From NCBI RefSeq assembly GCF_963678635.1, contig NC_087062.1, positions 93,037,845 through 93,101,844 of the forward strand: a DNA stretch of 64,000 nt, written 5' to 3'. Position numbers and translations under genes: made by a program. Below are positions 22,858 through 34,123 of this stretch, in pieces. The notes under the pieces were generated by a model. That model saw only the letters and a program-made list of their open reading frames with translations. It was not told where the DNA came from and did no database searches. The stretch comes from Symsagittifera roscoffensis. Its lineage: Eukaryota > Xenacoelomorpha > Acoela > Convolutidae. The first letter of the stretch is position 1; each line of letters begins with the position of its first letter.

Positions 22858-23727
22858 AAAAAATACGTATTTTGATCTGATCTCAAAAAATGATAAACAA
22901 ATTGGAATGAATAGCCCAAATCCACTGCGTTTGAGTTGTTTTTGAGTTGTTTTTTTTTGTGAGTTGCGCTGACAGTTGTTCATTCCTTGTCTCTGAAATC
23001 TGAAATAATAATAAGCGAAAGTTTGTTCTTCTCGAAAGTTATAGCTTTAGATACTAGCAAAAAATAAATAACAAACGGCAAAATGAGCGACCTAAATAAT
23101 TTTAAAATAAAAATTCGGAATCCGGCATCATATTAGCCGAACCCTCTGCTATTAACTGAATTGTTTTCAGTGGCAAAAATGCATTGCATTTTGATTTCAT
23201 AGACAAAAGTTTGCAGAAGCTTCAATAAACACTGGATTGCATAGATTGAAGCAACTATAAGACATGTTAATGCTTCTATATGATTTCGATGACTTTAAAA
23301 CACAGCTTGATTCTATTTTATATCAAACCCGAGTTTGAGGTTTCATTGCTCCTCAAAGCGCCTGAAAGTGCCATATTTTGAGGAAAAAAAAATTGAAACA
23401 TTGTTTTTTTTGCCTGATATTGTTTTAACGCCGTGGGTGTTGAAGTTGTCTCGAACTAGAGTGTGGATAGCCTATCCTGCCCAGCTGATTGCCATTGACA
23501 ATCAACCACTGAAAATTTTTCAAACGTTTTTATGGTGATATATTACGATAAAGGGCAGATTCAAGTTAAATAGTTGGATCGCTCTTTGTTATACTTCGAA
23601 CAGTATATGTAATTTATTTCAGAATTTAATTTTTTTTGGCGAAACAAACAGGTGTAAGATCTAATTTTTTGAACAATATTTCGTCTGTCAGAGTAATGTT
23701 GTTCAAAATATATATACAAAAGCAATC
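22858..23727. other. Spacer, no gene seen
   Basis: No supported gene. A 67-codon frame at 23,335-23,538 (+) with a GC-richer patch near 23,420-23,510 has no recognisable domain or splice signals that I trust. Confidence 0.4.
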
Positions 23728-23857
23728 CCACGGCGCGACTCATGCCCAGACTTCCAGACTCAAACTCTCGGCGCGACTATGCAATTTAAGTGTAAACCCG
23801 GATGCGGCGCGACCCTCAAAGTCTGGACATGAGTCTGGGACCTCGACCCGGGCTAGT
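23728..23857. mobile_element. Short GC-rich block with CGGCGCGAC repeats and a CTCGACCCGGG end
   Basis: CGGCGCGAC occurs three times (about 23,731, 23,770 and 23,806). Between them are inverted 'CCAGACT' / 'AGTCTGG' motifs. The block ends GAGTCTGGGACCTCGACCCG GG. The same terminus is at about 27,265-27,291 inside the copy-B composite, and the ends of the 26,626 element (CCCGAGTCGAGAT) are related. It is probably a non-autonomous element or a fragment of one, distinctly GC-rich against an AT-rich background. Confidence 0.45.
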
Positions 23858-23989
23858 AGCATGTTCAAGTGATTGAAAATCAAAGGACTATAACGTGCAT
23901 AAAAGTTTTCAAATTTAATACATGTAATACTCAAATATTTCTCAAAATTACCACATAATGTAACATATCACCGTTTTTATTTGTTTTAG

Positions 23990-24044
23990 GGCAAAAGAGC
24001 CAAAAGCAGAAACAGCCCAGGGTCAGAAACTAAAAACCAAAGAA
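23990..24044 (+). CDS. Candidate small internal exon (55 nt)
   Basis: The acceptor TTTTTATTTGTTTTAG|GG and donor CAAAGAA|GTGAGT are both strong. The block between them is purine- and codon-rich. Two frames are open: GKRAKSRNSPGSETKNQR (phase 0 in, phase 1 out) and AKEPKAETAQGQKLKTKE (phase 2 in, phase 0 out). The third frame hits TAA, so it cannot directly follow the phase-1 first exons. If phase 0 in, its exit phase 1 would fit the 60,306 exon. It lies 0.65 kb upstream of copy B. Hydrophilic, no domain. Confidence 0.4.
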
Positions 24045-24587
24045 GTGAGTATATGAATAAAATGCTCATGACAGTTTTGCTCAGAGATAATTAACTATAG
24101 TAACTATATGAATATCTACCGATATAATCTCGTAGAAGCTTCTATTGCCAAATTGTTTCCCTTATTAAAAACTATGCTTCATTATTTGTTATTTATGATT
24201 CACCGTGGTCTTCCATTACGTTTTTTTATCTTTGCTGCTTTACTTATTTGTGGGGCTTGGATACTAAAATCATGGGAATTTCAGAATTGGGGTCTGGTTT
24301 GCTAATTATCAGTGGGGTTACTGGTTCTTTGGTTAAAATTCGGATTCCTGGGAACCTATTTAATTTTTCTTGGCTTCTGTGGATATGGCATGGATCAAAA
24401 TCCGATCCTGATCTATTGTGTGTCATGCTTCTGATGGTTATCAATTGATGACAAACTAAAATAAACAGGGTCATCCACAAGCAAATGGGTCAACCAACTA
24501 GCGCAGAAAGTTCCGACCACAATTTAAAAAAAAACATAAATTTTTTTTTTGAAAATTGATTTTTGAGTGTTTCTTGCAGCTTATTAC
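24045..24587. other. Spacer with a GC-richer patch
   Basis: 24,240-24,480 is less AT-rich (GGGGTCTGGTTTGCTAATTA and similar) and is open on both strands for 66-78 codons. The two frames mirror each other and I recognise neither, so I make no gene call. Confidence 0.35.
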
Positions 24588-24660
24588 TGAGAGAGGGTGC
24601 GGTGACACAGGAGGGGGGTGGGGTGGGTTTGGTGGTTGAGAGCGCGCGCGGTGGAGTGTG
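24588..24660 (+). other. G-rich strand-asymmetric tract at the edge of copy B
   Basis: GAGAGGGTGCGGTGACACAG followed by GGAGGGGGGTGGGGTGGG and GAGCGCGCGCGGTGGAG. Several G-runs of three or more lie within 30 bases, which could form a G-quadruplex. It lies 37 bases before the start of copy-B homology. The matching position in A is outside the window. Confidence 0.6.
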
Positions 24661-25166
24661 GTAAAATTCTAAATTAGTTTAAAAAATATCAAAAATAGCA
24701 AAAACTGTACAATAAAATAGTTTTTTTCTTTCCACTTCCTTAACCAAATTATGGTCGGAACTTTAAAGTGACCTGGTAAGTAATTTTACTTTTTCTATAA
24801 TTACAATACATTCACAATTTGAGGGTTTCAATTATTTGTTACTAGACTGGGGAGGGATAAGGGGGTTTGATATGTGAAACAGCCAATATTTCCGCTTTTT
24901 ACTAAATTTGCTTACAGGTTTCGACATTGACAAGGACTAGGATGAAGCAAACTTAATATGGAGCTAGAATTTTGATCAAATATTTAAAAATCTTTCAAAA
25001 ACGTGCTTCAAAAAGAAGTCAAGTTTGCTCTGAACATCTTAAAAAACCAAGTTTTTTCACCTTCCAAGTCGTATCAGAAGCAAAACTGCAAACAAAGACA
25101 TAATATCTGGTATTCATTACAATGGTACGCTGATTTTGATTTGATTTAATTTGCTAACTGGGTTTG

Positions 25167-25299
25167 ATGTCCAGTGAACCTAGTGAAAGAGCTCCTACTA
25201 CACTCGCACACAAAAAACGGGTAAAACGCAAGGATAAAGCACCATACGCAAACAATAAAATGGATGAAAAATACGATAATCAACTTCCCGAACAACAAG
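25167..25299 (+). CDS. Candidate first coding exon 'a' of an ABCG transporter (copy B)
   Basis: Counterpart of 481-613: ATG at 25,167, an upstream in-frame TAA, product MSSEPSERAPTTLAHKKRVK plus the same Lys-rich and NQLPEQQ segments, ending at AAG|GTCAGA in phase 1. The frame, start and donor are all kept. One Asp/Glu replacement and two silent changes separate it from copy A. Joined to 60,306 it would require a 35-kb intron holding the whole of copy B. Transcript evidence is needed to connect them. Confidence 0.5.
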
Positions 25300-25625
25300 G
25301 TCAGAACTTTACATTGCACTTTTTTCCATCTCCTTTGACTTCAGAGTAGAGACAATTACTTAAGTTCAGTAAAAAATATTCATCGCTTGTGAAAAGTGTT
25401 TGATAAAAAATCTGGTTCAAAACTTTGTCAAGCGATTTTTTTTTCCATGTGAACGAAGAGGGAAGTTACATATTTTTCACATCTAATCACAATTTGTAAT
25501 ATAAATTCTATTTGAAAAACAAAGTCAATCTAAATTTTACAAAAGATTTCACAGGACTAAAATTTTGAATCAATCTCAAACTTCTTCGCTCGATTTGGTC
25601 AATGTTGGGCATTTTTGAATATATA

Positions 25626-26217
25626 CACTAAAGGACAAAAATAAGCGCAAATTTGGTATTTTACTCTCAAAAATGCCTGCTTTCAATATCTATTTTGGAC
25701 AAAACTTTCTTCAAAATTCAGTAAAATTTTTACATAGACCAAGAGCAAATGATCGGAACTACCATATATGAAACTATCAATATTCGGTATTAATGACTTA
25801 CCAATCTTATCCGGGTCTGAAAATGCCAGTTTTCCTTATCTGTTCTCACTTATTTTATTTTGCGTAAGAAAGTAAGAAGCATCCGAGTTTAGTAAAGTTT
25901 TCACACTGATTGTTTCCATTTTCTCGCTGAGAATGCTTCACGTCGCACGAAAAATTTTTTACTCCGTTTATTCAAAACTGTTTTCACTATGATGCAACAA
26001 CTTAGTTCAGATGAGGAAAACTGGCATTTCAGACCCGGAATAAATTGGTCATTAAAACCGAATATTGATAGTTTCATAGAGGTTAGCTCTGATCATTCGC
26101 TCTTGTTCTATGTAAAATTTTTACTGAATTTCGAAGGAAGTTTTGTTCAAATGGGACTTGAAAGCAGGCGCTTCGGAGAAAAAATCCTGAATTTGCGCCT
26201 AAATTTGTCCACTTGTG
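25626..26217. mobile_element. Foldback MITE (copy B of 938-1,527)
   Basis: TA|CACTAAAGGACAAA at the left and TTTGTCCACTTGTG|TA at the right, with long inverted arms. This copy keeps cleaner termini than A and shows the TA duplication directly. Being shared, it was present before the copies diverged. Confidence 0.75.
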
Positions 26218-26403
26218 TACTTTTAAAAAATAATAAAACTTCCTTATAACTCTACGAACTTTATGGAAAGAACTTTTATGAAAAAGTTCTATGATCTAAT
26301 GAAAAGATTTAAATGAAAAATCGATTGTTTTAAGCAATTTTAATAATTTTAACCACTTGCGTTCATTTTTTGCTTACAAAATTGAAACAATTTGCTTACG
26401 GAC

Positions 26404-26572
26404 ATGGCAAACTACGTTAAAAGCTACGGGTCGACTGCCGCGATTGCTTACGACGATGAGAAGAATGTTTCAGCTGTCAATAAGGATTCCGACTCCACCT
26501 CAAAGAAGGGGGTTTCTGTCGTCACATCAGACACTCCTAGTCCCAATGTTAGTACCCAGCTTCGCTCTTTCG
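26404..26572 (+). CDS. Candidate first coding exon 'b' of an ABCG transporter (copy B)
   Basis: Counterpart of 1,728-1,896 with a single silent difference over 169 bp: MANYVKSYGSTAAIAYDDEK, the Ser/Thr-rich tail, and the donor TTTCG|GTAATC in phase 1. This is the best-conserved block I found between the copies. If unspliced, it would end at a TAA just before 26,611, giving 68 aa. A large insertion (26,626) lies only 54 bases beyond the donor, inside the presumed intron. Confidence 0.6.
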
Positions 26573-26850
26573 GTAATCGTTCAAATGTTTACACTATTAG
26601 GCAAAATTAAGCATAAACTAAGGATCCCGAGTCGAGATTTTTCCCCTAATTTGAAGCAAGATTTGAGCGGTTTGAGCGGTTTTTTTGGACAATTACGCTC
26701 AAAATCTTGCTTCAAAATGAGCGGTTTGAGCGGTTTTTGAACGGTTTATCTAAAAAAACCGCTCAAAAACCGCGCAAGATTTGAACGGTTTTGAGCGGTT
26801 TATCTAAAAAAAACGCTCAAAAACCGCGCAAGATTTAATAATAAAAATTC

Positions 26851-26922
26851 TCCCACAGAGGGATTCGAACCCCCAATCTACTGATTCGAAGTCAGACGCC
26901 TTATCCGTTAGGCCATGCTGCC
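26851..26922 (-). tRNA. tRNA-Arg(UCG)-like sequence, probably a pseudogene
   Basis: On the minus strand the D-arm (TGGCCTAACGGATAAGGC), anticodon loop CTTCGAA (anticodon TCG, 26,887-26,889) and T-arm (GGGGGTTCGAATCCCTC) are clear and match eukaryotic tRNA-Arg(UCG) architecture, with good A and B boxes. The acceptor arms GGCAGCA and TGTGGGA pair poorly (about four of seven), and the first anticodon-stem pair is T-T. It lies inside a mobile composite. I therefore favour a captured, decayed tRNA or tRNA-derived promoter over a functional gene. Confidence 0.6.
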
Positions 26923-27018
26923 CTGAAACAGTTTACTAACATCTGAAATATAGACTAACATTCTGAAGCGCAAAACATTCTGAAGCGCGTCATTATTGGC
27001 ATCTCTAAAAGACTTCGA

Positions 27019-27192
27019 GGCTCTTTTTCCTTTCCCCCCCCACCTCACACGACCTTCAATATATTAGTGTAACGAGTGGTTATTTGTTCACAATTGTCGA
27101 TTTTGTCACCACGCCAAATTTCATTGCAATATGACAATGTTATATAAGTTTTTCAAAATTGATTTTGAAAGGGGGGGAACTGGAAAAGAGCC
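27019..27192. mobile_element. hAT-type MITE inside the composite
   Basis: GGCTCTTTTTCCTTTCCCC at the left and GGGGGAACTGGAAAAGAGCC at the right. The two ends come from the two different subfamilies. The 8-bp flanks (GACTTCGA / AAAGTTTG) do not match, so it looks like a recombinant of two elements. Confidence 0.6.
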
Positions 27193-27513
27193 AAAGTTTG
27201 TTAAGTTTTGAACTAATTTTGGTCTGGAAAGTCTGGACATGCCAAAGTTTTGTCGCGAAAGTATGGACATGAGTCTGGGACCTCGACCCGGGAAGACCGC
27301 TCAAAAATCGCTCAAATCTTGCTTGAAAAACCGTTCAAAAATCACCGCAAGAAATGAGCGGTTTTTGAGCGGTTTTCTAAGCAAGATTTGAGCGGTTCGA
27401 GCGGTTTTTCCAAAAAAAAACCGCTTAAACCGCCCAAACCGCTCAAATCTTGCTGGAAAACCGCTCAAACCGCTCAAATCTTGAGCGGTTTTTGAACGGG
27501 ATCTCGACCCGGG

Positions 27514-28922
27514 ATTTTACTCTCTTATATGCCTGTTTTCAATTTGGACATTTCCTTCAAAATTCATTAAAATTTTACATTGACCGAGACCAAATGATCA
27601 GAGCTATACCATCTATGAAAGCATCAATTTTGATTTCAATGACTTACCGATGTAATCCGGGTCTGAAAATGCCAGTTTTCCTCTTCTGCACTAATTTTTT
27701 CTACTTCGCGTGAATAAGTAGCAAAACTTTGCGTGCAGTTCCAAAATGTACATTGAAAACACGCAATTTGGAGAGTAAAATCTTGGAGTTGCATTTTGTT
27801 TTGTCCACTGGTGTAGGATAATGGTTTCGTTAGAAGCCTCGCTTAGAAGTGTGGTCCCGATAAGCTACCTACATCAGTGGACAAAATGTTCGGGTTTTTC
27901 TCTCTAAAATTCCCGTTTTCAAGGATGATTGTGAGCAACTTTCACGAAGAATTTAAACAAAACTTTTACATAGACCAAAAGCAAATGATCAGAATTGCCT
28001 TTTGGGAAATTATCAAAGTTTGGTTTCAAAGACTTACCATTTTTTTAGGTCTTTAGGTTTTCGACTTTTGAACTACGGTTTGCATCGTTGTGAACTCTTT
28101 CTCAAAAATGTGGAGAGAAAATGTTTACATTCTTGAACTATTCTTAGCAATTTTATTGAATTGTTCAGCGTGATAACATTACTAAACTCGGCTGGTTCTC
28201 CCAATTAGACGCATTTTCAGCATTTCAGTGCAGATGGCGAAATCTGGCATTTTCAGACCCAGAAAAAATTGAATAGTTTTTGAAACTGAATTTCAATAAC
28301 TTCATAGTAGGCAGCCCTGATTTACATAGACCGAGACCAAGTGATCAGAGCTGCCCTCAATGAAGTTACACAAGCGGACATAATTAAGCACAAATTCTAG
28401 ATTTTACTCTGTAAAATGCCTAATTTCAATGTACATTTTGGACAACATTTCCTTGGAATTTCAGCAAAATTTGTACATAGACCGAGAGTAAATGAGCGGA
28501 GCTACCATCAGTGACAGTATCAATATCTGATTTTAATGAGTTACCATTGTAATCTGGGACTAAAAATGCCAGATATTGGAGTGAACTATTTCTCGAATAA
28601 GAGGAGTGAAAAAATTGTTCATGGGACGTGAAAACTTTTCAGCAAGAAAACTGAATTCATCACTTTGAAAACTCTGCTGAAAAGGCTGTCTTAGGGTTTC
28701 ACGCGGTTTAAAAAACATAGTGCAGATAATGAAATCTGGCTATTTCAGAAACGGATTGAACCAAACTTTGATAAAGTTCATAGAGGGCAGCTATGATCAA
28801 TTGCTCTTGTTCCATGTGAAATTTAGCTGGCATTCAAAGTAAATATTGTCCAAAACGAAATTTGAAACAGCCAAATTAAAGAGTAAAAGTTTGATTTTGC
28901 GCTTAACTTTATCCACTAGTTT
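27514..28922. mobile_element. Cluster of foldback MITE remnants (copy B of 1,940-3,362)
   Basis: Same series of CATCAGTGGACAAAATG, TCCGGGTCTGAAAATGCC and GCGCTTAACTTTATCCACTA blocks as in copy A, with small indels. ORFs here follow the repeats. Confidence 0.55.
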
Positions 28923-31900
28923 AGTAAAGCTGATTAAAAAATTTTGACACATATTTTTTTTTTGGTTTTCGTTCACTTAAAGAGTTTCAAGGAGAAATCA
29001 AATGGTCTGGCAGGACCACAGTTTAAAAAGATTTTGAATGGAACTCTTCAATACTACCAAGCAAGGACTGTTCTTTCCCAATCGTGAATTTTTTAATGAT
29101 TTTTTCAAAAACTTTAACTGATTTTAGCTTTTTCGTGATACACTTTTTTGTGATGCCTATTTGAAAAGAGGCATTTTGGAGTGCAACTTTTATTTTTGAT
29201 TTAAGTAATGCTTTTGCTTAAATTCGAATAAAGGAGATAGCTCCTCAAAAGAAACTTGTAAAGGAGTAAAATCAGAATTTGCTTATAGTTTTCTCAAGAA
29301 TTTCAATCATTTTGTAATGAAAAGTTGTTCAAGGTGCTTCTTGAAAACTGGAGTTTCAAAACGTGAACAGCTAGTTTTGAATTGTTTTTTGTGCAGTATT
29401 ATATTTAAACGTTATGCTGTGGGCTGATAGCTGCCAGTTTTTCACTTCGAAAAAATATTTTAGAAAAACATCCGAACGCAACCAAACATTTGGTAGGGTT
29501 ATTTTAATTTTTTTCTGTGAAGTGAAATAAAAATTTTTGAAAATATAATCACAATTGATAGCTATAAAAATGCAACTTGCAATTAAAAGTTTTCAAGAAG
29601 AAAAAAATTGAATTAGACTAGAAATTTTTGGAAATTTTCTAACCAGTAAGTACATAAATATTTGAGCCAATTTTGTCAACATGGCTTTAGGAGATCAATA
29701 TCTCCTGTATGGTTTTAAAAAACATCGAAAAAATAAGAGATGTGTTTTAAATTAAAGAAATGAAAATACGTTTCGGATTAAGAACAAATAAGTTGGTTTT
29801 ATGTTGTATTTTTTAAATTAAAATCAGTTTGATTACCATAATTTGTCATAAAAGTTTCTACATATAATTTATTTAGACTACAAACGTTTTTCCGTTTTTC
29901 AGCTACCCTTTGCGTTGCTTATTTTATAAATCTTATAGTTTTTCATTAATTCAAATTTCTAACATAGTTTCACAAATTACAAAATGTGGACAAAGCTAAA
30001 ATTTAACTCGACTTTATTCTATAAAATGGCTTTTTAAGAGTGAAAAAAAATAGGTCAGACTCTTTTACTGATCGCTATGTTTTTTTTCGATTTTTCCGGA
30101 GAAAACATTAAAGTTTGTTCAGGCTCAAATTTACTTTTCGATATCTTTTTAAATGCACTTTGTTGAAAACAAATCAAAATCCGCTATCGAACAGCAAAGG
30201 TAAAAAAAATCCAAGAAATTTAATTTCCAAAGTGGAGTTTACTTTTCCGATTTCCCAGCCAGATAAAAATTTTGTATATAGATATAGTTTTCTGAAATTG
30301 GGTTATTTTATCAAAAAAAACTGGCAATCACAAATTATTCTAGAAATTCTAAAAGTTTTAAGGGCTTTTTGCTATCAAATTTTTGACATTTAAAAAAATG
30401 AGTCAATGTTTTATTCTTTTTACTTGCGTTCATTGACTCTTTTTTAATTGTCTGTTGGCTTGGTTATGTTATGATGTTTGGAAATTGAGTGAAATTTGGC
30501 CTATTGTGAATCCCACAATTTTCAACTCATCTCAACAAGCCTCCTGAAAGGTATACAAGTATTTTACTTCAACAAAAAAATTTAAACTTTTGTTGATGAT
30601 AGAAACGATAAAAAACTGCGGAAAGTTTATCAGACAAGGTCTTGGCGAATTCGGCATCTATGGAGGCTTAATGTGACCGCATTTCCATCCAGTTTTTTAA
30701 CTCGATTGAGAAATTATGTCAGAAGTTAACAGTTAGATGATAGCTCAGATGATTATCAGCTACCTGATGATCAAATTTGTCCTTGCTAATAGATATTTCT
30801 GGGACTTAAAGCTGAGATTTTGTTTCATGTTGTCAGCAGTGTTTCCAAACCTACGTGTTTAGAGTCGTGTTTTTCTCTCCATAAATGAGACGTTTTATTT
30901 GATTCCCGAGCGATAGCGTAAAAACTTTCAGCAGTGTGAAATTTTTCTCGAATAGGTCGAGTAAGCAACATGTTCATGCAATAGGAAACAATCTCAGTGA
31001 AAAAATCAATTGACAATTGTAATATTTTTTTTGCAGTTGGTAATAACTTTTTATAACATTTTTTTTCTTCTTTCTTTCTTTCTTTTTATTCTTTCTATTC
31101 TGATTGTAATATATATTTTTACTTTTTTCTATTCATATTGTTAACCACTATTGAGACTTTTATAGAGGGTAGCTAAAGTTATTGATTTTGTTGAAAATGA
31201 ACATTATGCTAGAAATCTAAGTATTTTGTCCAGCAGTCCGAGAAAAACATGAAATTCGCAAGGCTTAAACTTTTCTTTTTAAATAAAAATCAGAGTCGAT
31301 AAAGGTAGTGAAAACTCTTATTTAAGTCTTAGTGATTTTGTTTTCTTTATTTATTTTTCAGGAAAAAAGCTTAAAAGGCTTCAAAATCGATGGAGTGCAC
31401 TTTGGTATATTAGTTTTTTTGAGTGCAGTTCAAATTGATTTGCTTAAGGATAGGTAAAATGCGCTCTCCAATTACAGTTGGACAAAGAAAAGGAGAAAGA
31501 TTTTTAGTTTCGGAAGTGAAACTTAATTTTAAGATTTACCAGCGGAAGAAAAAATTAAAATATTGCTCCAGTTTTTTCAAACTGTATTACCTTTACCAAA
31601 AATGTGTCATACCTAGATTGGTGCAAATTATCTCAGAAAAATTAGTTTCGAATAGTTTTTGGCTAATAAAATGTTAAAAAATAAATCAATTTCGAATTTT
31701 TTTTCTTTTTTTCCACAGCCAAATTATACTTTGGGAATTTTGAAGAATAGAAATTGAAAATAATCGGGGACTTTCCCTAAAACTAAGGTGGCACGTAAAT
31801 TGAATGTAAGTTGAATGTAAATTATTTTACCGAGCCTAATTATTTTGTGCTTACACTTAACGCTTAAATAAATTTATAAACTACAAAAGCGCAAACAATT

Positions 31901-34119
31901 CAGTCTACAAAATTGCCCACTTACCATTTTTGAACTGTGAAAAAATATAAATTAAAGCATCCGAATCTCAAAAGTATACGCAAAAATCATTGTTTTTTCG
32001 ACTTTCGAAGAATATAAGAGAATATGAAACTGGTTGTTACCAAAGCAATTTCAGCAATCAAAAAGACTCGTGCAATTGGAATTTTCTACAAGAAGTTTCG
32101 GAGTATTTGCGCAGTGCAGAAAATGCGAACACCTGAGCCAATTTTCATTACGGGGTGCAATCAGGAAAGTAGTTAATAGTTAGAATGAGACAATTTTTGG
32201 TCGCCTACTTATTATAAAAAACAGGAGTATTCAATTGGTGGTATATTGAAAAATGCACAGAAGTAGTTTTGATATCAGTGACATGTGCGAGATTTTTTCA
32301 ATAACAATGTTTGGGTGGTTTGTCTAACAAATGATAATATTTTGTCAATTTTGTTACGTCAATCAAATTGATATTCCGAGCTCCCTAAAAGTTCTATAAA
32401 AACTTCATTTTGCATAAAATTAGAGTATAGCATGCAAATTGTTTTGAAGTAGAAGGCCAGAAGGCCAAAATGTTTTAAACAAAAAATTACAGTATCTTTT
32501 TGGAGCTCACTTTGGTGTAAAATTTGCATTTTTTCCCAGGTTTCTCAGGAGCAAAAAAAAGTATCTTGATCCATTTTTTTTCTAATTGGGGTTGTTCTAC
32601 AAAATTAGAGCCAATCAGCCGCTCTTAAAAACGCGAGATCCTTAATGTGATATACATTTTTCTTTAGTTTCGAAAAATGAAAAATGTTCATTTGCTATTT
32701 TTGTTCAAATGTTAGTTTCAGTTTTGAACTAATGCGTTCACATATTTTATTTGCCGCAAACTGTGTTTTTAAGCATTGAGCAGTCTCGGTTTCGGTTTGC
32801 TTGATAAAAATACAAGCCGGAACAACATAAAAGTTAGTCGTATTAGGGCCAAACACTGAGTAACTCGACTGTACTGTAGGGTGCTTAAACATAGATTGTT
32901 TTCAAAATTTTTGATAGGTTTAAACGAAAAAAAATCAAACTTTTCATAATTTTCTGGTTTTGAAAGTTTCTCAAATAACCAATACAAACTACAAAACGAT
33001 ACATTTAGAATCTATTTATACAATATTTGGATTGATAAGCGTGCCTCACTTGAATTGGGATATTTTATGGGCCAAATTTCACTTCTTTTACTACTTTTGC
33101 TAGAAGACAAAAAATTGAAATTTTGCGGGTTTTAATCATTCCAATGTTGCCGATTTTAAACTTTCGTAACTTCCTAAAATAGTGAAAACTGAAATAGAAG
33201 TAGTTTTTGTACTATGCAGCTAAAATATCATTATTTTATTTTTCAGAGGAGATTTCTAAGAAATCTGTTAACAATGGCTAACTAAATAGTGAAAAGTGAA
33301 CTCAATAAAGAAACAATCACAGGCATGAAGTTTTCAATGGAAGAGCTGAAAAATTTTTTTTTTCAAAGACACTCAGTTTTGTCGAGTTCTTCCAATTCTG
33401 TCAAAATACTCAAGGCTTCACATTGATAAAAGCAGTTTAGCCAGGTTTTAGATATTAAATTTTTGTTACCAAGACTATTTCGAGAGATTTTGATATCTTA
33501 ATGCGTATGCAGGTCCTCAATTTACACAAACACGTTCAATTTCCGCTTAATAGTCCAAATAGTAGTTTTTTTATAGATTCGATGAACGCAGTTGAGTTCA
33601 ATTGAAATTCGTCTGCTGAAAGTGACGTAAATAGCAGTCTCCAAATACAAACGTGGAAATGGCGCAAAAAAATGTGAACGAATTCTAGTTTCGAAAGTTG
33701 AATTGAGTTTTAAGACTTCCCAGCGAAATAAAAACTTTACCTATTGATCCAGTTTTCTCTACTTGGGTTCAAGTTATCAAAAAAGCGCCAATCATACTTT
33801 TTTTCTAGAAATTCAAAGAGCTTTTTTTTTCTTTGAAACTCGAAAGCTAGGATTTTTTTAGTGTTTTTTATGTTTTTTGCTTTCATTACTTTTTTTCAAC
33901 TGTCAGTTGGCTATAATTTCTGTTTTATTTTTGCGCGCATTGACATTTATGTTGGAGATGTTCCAAATCAAGAAAAATTATGAAAAGTTGGATTTATTTT
34001 GTAATTTTGAAAATACTTACTTCATACAATTGATCATGTCCAAATTGACTTTTGTTAAGAAAGTAGCCTAATTATCTCAACTTCAAATTTGAAATCAAAT
34101 GTTTTCCTGCAAACTTTTG
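28923..34119. other. Non-coding AT-rich stretch (probable intron)
   Basis: Matches copy A 3,363-9,006, minus A's Helentron-like insertion. Copies of the ~300-bp repeat lie at about 30,185-30,470, 31,455-31,660 and 33,655-33,915. A block of about 86 bases (33,936-34,021) is present only here: copy A jumps from TTTTTGCG to CTTCATACAATTG. Small ORFs equivalent to those at 5,270, 6,456 and 7,092 in A are present near 30,825, 32,023 and 32,695. No recognised gene. Confidence 0.5.
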
Positions 34120-34123
34120 ACGT

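Larger units (their letters stand above)
26626..27513. mobile_element. TIR composite rich in GAGCGGTTT motifs, copy B only
   Basis: The ends are CCCGAGTCGAGAT and ATCTCGACCCGGG (inverted, one mismatch). Copy A reads CTAAGGATTTTACTC without it, so AT (or GGAT) is the target. Inside, GAGCGGTTT and its complement AAACCGCTC recur dozens of times in both orientations with CAAGATTTGAGCGG spacers, so each strand can fold on itself. It also holds a tRNA-Arg-like sequence, a fragment of a hAT-type MITE, and an internal second CTCGACCCGGG end at 27,281-27,291, so it is probably nested. No transposase is visible. Confidence 0.65.

Noticed and set aside
24244-24480. Mirror ORFs on both strands near 24.3 kb
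   Set aside because: GC-richer patch keeps both strands open; neither product is recognisable, and there is no second copy to test conservation.
26851-26922. Functional tRNA-Arg gene
   Set aside because: The acceptor stem pairs at only about four of seven positions and the first anticodon-stem pair is broken, inside a mobile composite. Kept as a tRNA-like feature only.
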